Shown: positions 6,962 to 11,481 of the stretch, in pieces
Position numbering within the stretch: the first letter of the stretch is position 1
How the letters are laid out: the number at the start of each line of letters is the position of its first letter
Source of the DNA: Bacteroidales bacterium
Lineage (GTDB): Bacteria > Bacteroidota > Bacteroidia > Bacteroidales > UBA1402
Assembly (NCBI GenBank): GCA_023230125.1
Contig: JALNXZ010000026.1
Span: 1 to 11,481, forward strand
DNA length: 11,481 nt
Direction of reading: 5' to 3'
Position numbers and translations under genes: made by a program
Notes under the pieces: generated by a model
Told to the model about the DNA's origin: nothing
The model's input: the letters and a program-made list of their open reading frames with translations, nothing else
Database searches by the model: none

Positions 6962-7408
6962 CTAGATCAGAACTTTTACAATTGCTTTTTTGATCCGGCC
7001 ATCGCTGATGGCTGGAGCATGTCCGTCTTCAGGGAAAAATATAACGAATTCACCTGGGTTTACGGTTACGTAAGTAGTGGGTTTGTCTGTATAGAAAACG
7101 ATATCGTTTTCTGCGTTGTATGGATCGATTTCTTTTTTGCAATTCTCAATGGCTGTCCAACCCATTGTTTCCTGACCGACAAGAACAATCTGAATATCAA
7201 TGTATTTCTTGTGTGCTTCCATTTTGGCTGCTTCCGGCTTTTTGCCATCCAGTTCCACCAAGGAAATATATAAATGATCACCGTCCAAAATAATCTTACC
7301 CGGTTCCATTTTGGACAGGTCATTATTCCTGATATAATCAAAAGCTATTTTAAAGCGAGGGTTAAGTGAAAGAGATGCAGATGCATTTTTCAGAGAATCA
7401 AGAATCAT
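6962..7408 (-). CDS. YhcH/YjgK/YiaL (DUF386) family protein
   Basis: This 148-residue protein has the length and sequence pattern of the YhcH/YiaL/EbgC family, small cytosolic beta-barrel (cupin-like) proteins linked to sugar metabolism. E. coli members occur in sialic acid and sugar operons, and the sialic-acid member has been described as assisting anomer conversion. Visible family segments are the start MILDSL, MEAHKKYIDIQIVLVGQE (63-80) and PGEFVIFFPEDGHAP (118-132). Glu64, His66 and His130 are candidate metal ligands, by inference. It is the first gene of the probable operon with glgB 11 bases downstream, which suggests a role in handling a sugar or sugar phosphate near glycogen metabolism. 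The substrate is unknown. The start ATG 7408 is the only good one and matches the family N-terminus. Confidence 0.88.
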   Translation of the reverse strand: MILDSLKNASASLSLNPRFKIAFDYIRNNDLSKMEPGKIILDGDHLYISLVELDGKKPEAAKMEAHKKYIDIQIVLVGQETMGWTAIENCKKEIDPYNAENDIVFYTDKPTTYVTVNPGEFVIFFPEDGHAPAISDGRIKKAIVKVLI

Positions 7409-7492
7409 AATGTAGAATATTTATGTTATTAAATTGAAAATATACAGATATCAGTATTCGAATAGGGGTAAACTTTCATCAAAAAGCTGACA

Positions 7493-7500
7493 CAAATATA
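7493..7500 (-). promoter_or_regulatory. Candidate -7 box for the YhcH-glgB-Lrp operon
   Basis: The minus strand reads TATATTTG, matching TAnnTTTG. It would give a leader of about 75-80 bases before the ATG at 7408. I see no convincing TTTG at -33. It lies in a 163-base divergent region shared with the antiporter gene. Confidence 0.4.
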
Positions 7501-7532
7501 TCATTTTATTGGGAGAAAACGTGAGAATTTCC

Positions 7533-7540
7533 TAAGTTTG
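7533..7540 (+). promoter_or_regulatory. Candidate promoter of the cation:proton antiporter gene
   Basis: The plus strand reads TAAGTTTG, matching TAnnTTTG. A TTG at 7509-7511, 21 bases upstream, is near the place expected for the -33 element. Transcription would start around 7546, leaving a short leader of about 25 bases before the ATG at 7572. A modest AGGA (7565-7568) lies just upstream of the start codon. Confidence 0.5.
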
Positions 7541-7571
7541 TATCTGAAAATCTAACAAATTATCAGGATTT

Positions 7572-9911
7572 ATGGCACATTTGCCTTCTCTGATTTACGA
7601 CTTAGCGCTTATTCTGATTTCTGCGGGTTTTATGACCCTTTTGTTCAAATGGTTAAAACAACCACTTGTTCTTGGATATATCGTTGCAGGCATTATAGCC
7701 GGTCCGCATATTAACCTGTTGCCGGTTACAGTAACTGACACTAATAATATTCAAACCTGGGCGGATATAGGCGTCATTTTCCTTCTGTTTGCATTGGGAC
7801 TTGAATTCAGTTTCAAAAAATTGGCTGCTGTTGGTAAAACGGCTCTACTTACTGCCATCGTTGCCGTGATTGGCATGATGATATGCGGTTATACGGTAGG
7901 TCATTTGCTTGGATGGTCTCCAATGGATTGCTTGTTTCTGGGTGGAATGCTTTCTATGTCATCTACCACCATCATTATAAAAGCATTCAATGACTTGAAT
8001 ATGAGGGATAAACCTTTTACGACAGGCGTTTTTGGCGTGCTGGTCGTTGAAGATTTGTTTGCTATTATTATGATGGTAATGCTTTCCACCATTTCCGTCA
8101 GCAAAGTTTTTGACGGGAGTCAATTCCTGTTCAGCATTACCAGGTTGGCCTTTTTTCTCGCTCTTTGGTCCATTTTTGGCATATTCCTGATTCCAACCTT
8201 TTTGAAAAAAGTCAGAAAGCTCATGAATGAAGAGACGCTGTTGATTGTTTCAACCGGTTTGTGTCTCGGAATGGTGGTCATCGCAGTCAAGGCTGGGTTC
8301 TCTGCTGCTTTGGGTGCTTTTATCATGGGATCCATCTTGGCAGAAACTGTTGATGTCAAACGTATTGAGAAAATGATGGGACCACTGAAAAACTTTTTTG
8401 GTGCCATATTTTTCGTTTCTGTTGGTATGATGGTAGATCCTGCCATTCTTTCCGGTTATGCCTGGCCGGTTTTTATCATCATTCTGACGGTCATCTTCGG
8501 GCAATTGATTTTTACCACTTCTGGTTTTTTGCTTTCCGGTCTTCCGCTCAAAGTGGCCATGGAGTCTGGTTTCAGTCTTGCTCAAATCGGAGAGTTTGCT
8601 TTTATCATTGCGGGTTTGGGGCTTAGCCTGGGGGTTACGGATTCATTCCTTTATCCGATTGTGATTGCTGTCTCTGTCATTACGACTTTTACGACGCCCT
8701 ATTTTATTAAATTGGCTGATCCGGCCTATGCCTTTTTGAAAAAGATCCTTCCGGAAAAAGTCTTGGATAAGATTGATATACCCCGCATATCTAAGAATAC
8801 AGCCACAAAGCACAGCTCATGGGGTGCAATGCTCAAGGATTTTTTCTCTTATATGATTGTGCTTTCGATTGTGGTCATTGCCCTCTTGTACTTATCGCTC
8901 GGTTATTTGTATCCCTTCCTGCAGAGACATTTGCCTGAAGGCTGGTCGGCCGGTATTGCTTTCTTTCTGACCATAATCACCATCGCTCCTTTTTTGCGGG
9001 CGATGATGAGTAATAATGGGGATTCTACTTCTTCTGTCCTTAATTTATGGATGGAGAAGGCTTCTAACCGAAAAATACTGGGATTCCTGGTTGGTATACG
9101 TACGTTCGCGGTGTTTGTGACCATCTTGTTCGTTATCAATGCTTTTTTCCCCATTTCGATTCAAATCAATTTGCTGATTTCTGTGGCAATTCTTGTCTTT
9201 ATTTTACGTTCGAAATGGTTGCTCAAGCGGTTTTGGCATCTTGAATCCCATTTTCTGATCAATCTGAATGAAAGGCAGATGGATGAGAACTATCGTAAGA
9301 TCGAGAGTAACAAAGGGGTGATGCAACTCAATGATATGCAGAAAAACCATTGGCTGGATTTTAAACTTTATACTTGTGCTTTAAGGATTAAAGGTGATAG
9401 TCGTTTTGTGGGTCAACAGATCAGGGCTCTGCATTTCAGGAATGATTACAACCTGATAATCATTCGTATCCGAACCGTTGACAATAAGTATATCAATATT
9501 CCTTCCGGTGATTATTATATTCAAAAGGGTGATACGTTCAGGCTTGCGGGAAAAAAGAGTTCGCTTAGGAAGCTTCAGGAAGATGAGTTGTTATATCTGG
9601 AGTTTGTGGATCATTCTTTTATGACGTTGCATGGCTTTTCTAAGCTGGAATTTAATCGTAAGAAGCAGGAGGAGCGGATTACTTGTTCGGGTTTGCCTAT
9701 TAGTGATCAATCGCCGTTATGCGGTAAAAATCTGATTGAATCAGCAATAGGTGCCAAGACAAAGTGTTTGGTGATTGGTCTGGAACGTGAAGGTCAGCAG
9801 ATTGTCAATCCGGCAGCGACAGAAACACTGCAGACCGGGGATGTGGTTTGGCTGGTAGGAGAGGAGAAACCGGTTTCCAAGCTGATTGAATCAAACGTGT
9901 ATTATCTGTAA
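7572..9911 (+). CDS. CPA2-family cation:proton antiporter (KefB-type) with two RCK_C domains
   Basis: This 779-residue inner-membrane protein probably exchanges K+ or Na+ for protons. Residues 1-385 form the CPA2 exchanger domain with about a dozen hydrophobic helices; it contains LLFALGLEFS (71-80), the VVEDLFAIIM segment with adjacent Glu160 and Asp161 in the ion-binding helix, and FFVSVGMMVDP (280-290). A soluble linker with LDKIDIPRI (398-406) is followed by four more hydrophobic segments (about 424-446, 460-477, 503-525, 531-546), beyond the usual KefB core. The C-terminus has two RCK_C/TrkA_C-like units (about 597-675 and 700-779); the second ends in the typical TGDVVWLVG (755-763) and the first has KGDTFRLAG (652-660). 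No Rossmann RCK_N (TrkA_N) domain with its glycine motif is visible, unlike E. coli KefB and KefC. It is a single-gene unit, with its own promoter and a terminator after it. The transported ion cannot be settled from sequence. Confidence 0.88.
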   Translation: MAHLPSLIYDLALILISAGFMTLLFKWLKQPLVLGYIVAGIIAGPHINLLPVTVTDTNNIQTWADIGVIFLLFALGLEFSFKKLAAVGKTALLTAIVAVIGMMICGYTVGHLLGWSPMDCLFLGGMLSMSSTTIIIKAFNDLNMRDKPFTTGVFGVLVVEDLFAIIMMVMLSTISVSKVFDGSQFLFSITRLAFFLALWSIFGIFLIPTFLKKVRKLMNEETLLIVSTGLCLGMVVIAVKAGFSAALGAFIMGSILAETVDVKRIEKMMGPLKNFFGAIFFVSVGMMVDPAILSGYAWPVFIIILTVIFGQLIFTTSGFLLSGLPLKVAMESGFSLAQIGEFAFIIAGLGLSLGVTDSFLYPIVIAVSVITTFTTPYFIKLADPAYAFLKKILPEKVLDKIDIPRISKNTATKHSSWGAMLKDFFSYMIVLSIVVIALLYLSLGYLYPFLQRHLPEGWSAGIAFFLTIITIAPFLRAMMSNNGDSTSSVLNLWMEKASNRKILGFLVGIRTFAVFVTILFVINAFFPISIQINLLISVAILVFILRSKWLLKRFWHLESHFLINLNERQMDENYRKIESNKGVMQLNDMQKNHWLDFKLYTCALRIKGDSRFVGQQIRALHFRNDYNLIIIRIRTVDNKYINIPSGDYYIQKGDTFRLAGKKSSLRKLQEDELLYLEFVDHSFMTLHGFSKLEFNRKKQEERITCSGLPISDQSPLCGKNLIESAIGAKTKCLVIGLEREGQQIVNPAATETLQTGDVVWLVGEEKPVSKLIESNVYYL

Positions 9912-9993
9912 GATATTTGGGATCAAGTTACAAAGTTGTGGATTATTGGCAAAATGGGCATCGCTCCCTTCGTGCAGCAGTATGGCAATCAAA

Positions 9994-10023
9994 AAAAAGC
10001 ATCGGAAATATCCGATGCTTTTT
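9994..10023. terminator. Bidirectional intrinsic terminator
   Basis: A 13-bp stem pairs 9994-10006 with 10011-10023 around a 4-base loop; the core is GCATCGGA/TCCGATGC. On the plus strand it ends in five T, and on the minus strand the A run 9991-9998 gives eight T. It lies between the convergent antiporter gene (stop 9911) and the MFS gene (stop 10041), serving both. The rest of the spacer, 9912-9990, shows nothing recognisable. Confidence 0.9.
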
Positions 10024-10040
10024 CTATATCAAGAGATTTA

Positions 10041-11414
10041 TTATAAATCTGTAATCGGTTTATGTTGTGGCACCAACCACTTCATAAGTAACCAAGCTAT
10101 CAGATAAGCAAAAGCACATACGGCAAACATGATGGTGTAAGCCTTGTTTGTATCGAATGTCCCATCCAAATAACCGGCCAACAATTGAACCAAGACACCG
10201 CCTAAACCACCGGCAGCAGCACCGATACCGGTAACGGTACCGACCGCTTTTTTCGGGAACATGTCGGAGACGGTGGTGAACAAGTTGGCAGACCAAGCCT
10301 GGTGAGCAGCACCAGCGACACAGATGATTGCGATGGCGGCTACGATACCGAAGCTGCCCGCAGCCCATTGGGTAGCAAGCAAGACAACAGGAGCGAAAGC
10401 AATCAAAAGCATTGCAGTCATACGAGCCTTATAGGTTGCCCAACCTTTGTTGATGAATGTCATAGGAATAGAACCACCATAAACAGAACCGATAATGGCG
10501 ACACCAAACACGATGAAGTTGGAAATCATTACGTAAGTTGCGGTCTGCTCAACGTCCATACCGACGCAGAATTGTTGTCTTACATAGGTAGGTAACCAGA
10601 ATAACAAGAACCACCAGATGCCATCTGTCATAAACTTACCAATGGTGAATGACCATGTTTGACGATAGGTCAACATCTTCAGCCAAGGCACTTTGTTTGA
10701 GCCACTGGCTTCATCGGCTGTTTCCTGTGCAGAATCACCACTATGGATATAATCGTATTCAGCTTGAGAGAGTTGGCCTTTTTCAAGTGCTTTTTTCGGG
10801 GACTTGTACATAATACCCCAGAAAATCAACCAAAGGAAACCAATGAAACCAGTAATCAGGAAGGCCATTTGCCAGCCTTCAAAAATGCCAAAAAATTTAT
10901 AATCACCTGTCCATGCTAACAAACACCAAGGAACCAAGATGGCACAAATCATGGCACCGATGTTGGAACCGGAATTGAAAATACCAACTGCCAAAGCTCG
11001 TTCTTTTTTAGGGAACCATTCTGCGATGGTCTTATTTGATGCGGGGAAGTTTCCGGATTCACCCATACCAAATAAGCTTCGGGCAGCGATATGAGCTCCA
11101 AGCCCTTTACCCATAAAGGCACTCAAGATACCTGCCAATGACCATAAAATTAAAGAGCCGGCCAAACCAATTTTAGTACCGACTTTGTCGATGACCCATC
11201 CGGCCAACAAGGTGAAACCAGCATAGAACAGGGTAAATGCAGATGTTAAATAGGAGAACATTTGCGATGTCCATCCAAACCCTTCTGCAGAACAGAAGTA
11301 ATCCTTCAGGAAACCGATGACATTTCTGTCCATGTAGTTGATTGTCGTGGAGAAAAGCAGCAAGGCCACAACGGTCCACCGATATTTCCCGACCTTTTCG
11401 GTCACATTACTCAT
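10041..11414 (-). CDS. exuT: MFS transporter, hexuronate (ExuT-like, ACS family)
   Basis: This 457-residue inner-membrane symporter of the anion:cation symporter (ACS) branch probably imports glucuronate or galacturonate with protons. About twelve hydrophobic helices are split by a central hydrophilic loop (about 204-245). Family signs are NYMDRN in helix 1 (26-31), GWVIDKVGTKIG between helices 2 and 3 (72-83), ARSLFGMGESGNFPASNKTIAEWFPKKERALAVGIFNSGSNIGA (111-154, the ACS signature region) and AGAAHQAWSANLFTTVSDMFPKKAVGTVTGIG (367-398), all close in pattern to E. coli ExuT. The start is ATG 11414, whose product begins MSNVTEKVGKYRW. Genes for uronate breakdown such as uxaC or uxuA would be expected nearby but are not in the window. 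The region upstream of the start is cut by the window edge. Other ACS substrates, such as sugar acids, remain possible. Confidence 0.82.
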   Translation of the reverse strand: MSNVTEKVGKYRWTVVALLLFSTTINYMDRNVIGFLKDYFCSAEGFGWTSQMFSYLTSAFTLFYAGFTLLAGWVIDKVGTKIGLAGSLILWSLAGILSAFMGKGLGAHIAARSLFGMGESGNFPASNKTIAEWFPKKERALAVGIFNSGSNIGAMICAILVPWCLLAWTGDYKFFGIFEGWQMAFLITGFIGFLWLIFWGIMYKSPKKALEKGQLSQAEYDYIHSGDSAQETADEASGSNKVPWLKMLTYRQTWSFTIGKFMTDGIWWFLLFWLPTYVRQQFCVGMDVEQTATYVMISNFIVFGVAIIGSVYGGSIPMTFINKGWATYKARMTAMLLIAFAPVVLLATQWAAGSFGIVAAIAIICVAGAAHQAWSANLFTTVSDMFPKKAVGTVTGIGAAAGGLGGVLVQLLAGYLDGTFDTNKAYTIMFAVCAFAYLIAWLLMKWLVPQHKPITDL

Positions 11415-11481
11415 AATGTATTAAATTTAAAGATTAATAATCATATTAAACCGGTTCGCGCAGCTTATAAAGCCAAGTGAA
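11415..11481. other. Upstream region of the MFS gene, cut by the window edge
   Basis: This A+T-rich leader shows no exact TAnnTTTG box on the minus strand and no Shine-Dalgarno site. An 8-base palindrome AACCGGTT lies at 11449-11456, but one such site alone is not evidence of an operator. The promoter may lie beyond the edge, or the gene may follow others in an operon. Confidence 0.3.

Noticed and set aside
7455..7464. A 10-base palindrome, TATTCGAATA, in the leader of the YhcH-glgB operon, considered as an operator.
   Set aside because: A 10-base palindrome is expected by chance fairly often in 163 bases of A+T-rich DNA, and there is no second copy near the other promoters.
8120..8585. Two overlapping minus-strand open frames opposite the antiporter gene.
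   Set aside because: Both lie opposite transmembrane helices, a common cause of spurious antisense frames, and no family is recognisable.
9912..9990. The spacer before the 9994-10023 terminator, inspected for a small gene or RNA.
   Set aside because: A short plus-strand frame crosses it, but that frame begins inside the antiporter gene and runs into the MFS gene. No structure or start signal stands out.
11449..11456. Palindrome AACCGGTT upstream of the MFS gene, considered as a regulator site.
   Set aside because: It is only eight bases, occurs once, and matches no regulator site I can name with confidence.

Overview
The window reads as ordinary chromosomal DNA from a member of the Bacteroidales (phylum Bacteroidota). 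Four things point there: promoter boxes of the TAnnTTTG type, an absence of strong Shine-Dalgarno sites, a TonB-dependent outer-membrane receptor under a TPP riboswitch with thiamine pyrophosphokinase directly behind it, and a Vibrio/Bacteroides-type carboxynorspermidine dehydrogenase. I see no mobile element, CRISPR array, rRNA or tRNA, and no intergenic stretch longer than about 165 bases.

Left part (1-4430). A saccharopine-dehydrogenase-fold enzyme of spermidine synthesis lies on the minus strand (46-1242). A roughly 100-base divergent promoter region separates it from a plus-strand thiamine unit: TPP aptamer (about 1350-1432), a 78-base expression platform, a TonB-dependent receptor (1511-3748) and thiamine pyrophosphokinase (3755-4369). 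The receptor would bring thiamine across the outer membrane and the kinase would turn it into TPP, which closes the riboswitch. No inner-membrane thiamine permease lies between the two genes. A perfect 21-bp hairpin (4380-4428) ends the unit and faces the convergent neighbour.

Middle part (4448-7571). Three tightly packed minus-strand genes look like one operon, transcribed in the order YhcH-family sugar-binding protein, glycogen branching enzyme (GH13), Lrp/AsnC regulator, with gaps of 11 and 13 bases. A 163-base divergent region carries a candidate promoter for this operon and one for the next gene.

Right part (7572-11481). A CPA2/KefB-type cation:proton antiporter with two C-terminal RCK_C (TrkA_C) domains lies on the plus strand. 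It converges with a minus-strand hexuronate-type MFS transporter; a strong bidirectional terminator (9994-10023) lies between them.

No new defence system or other undescribed multi-gene system is visible. The most informative observation is a complete candidate switching mechanism downstream of the TPP aptamer: an 8-bp helix that can bury the receptor's AUG, and a mutually exclusive helix that pairs the same strand with aptamer stem P2.
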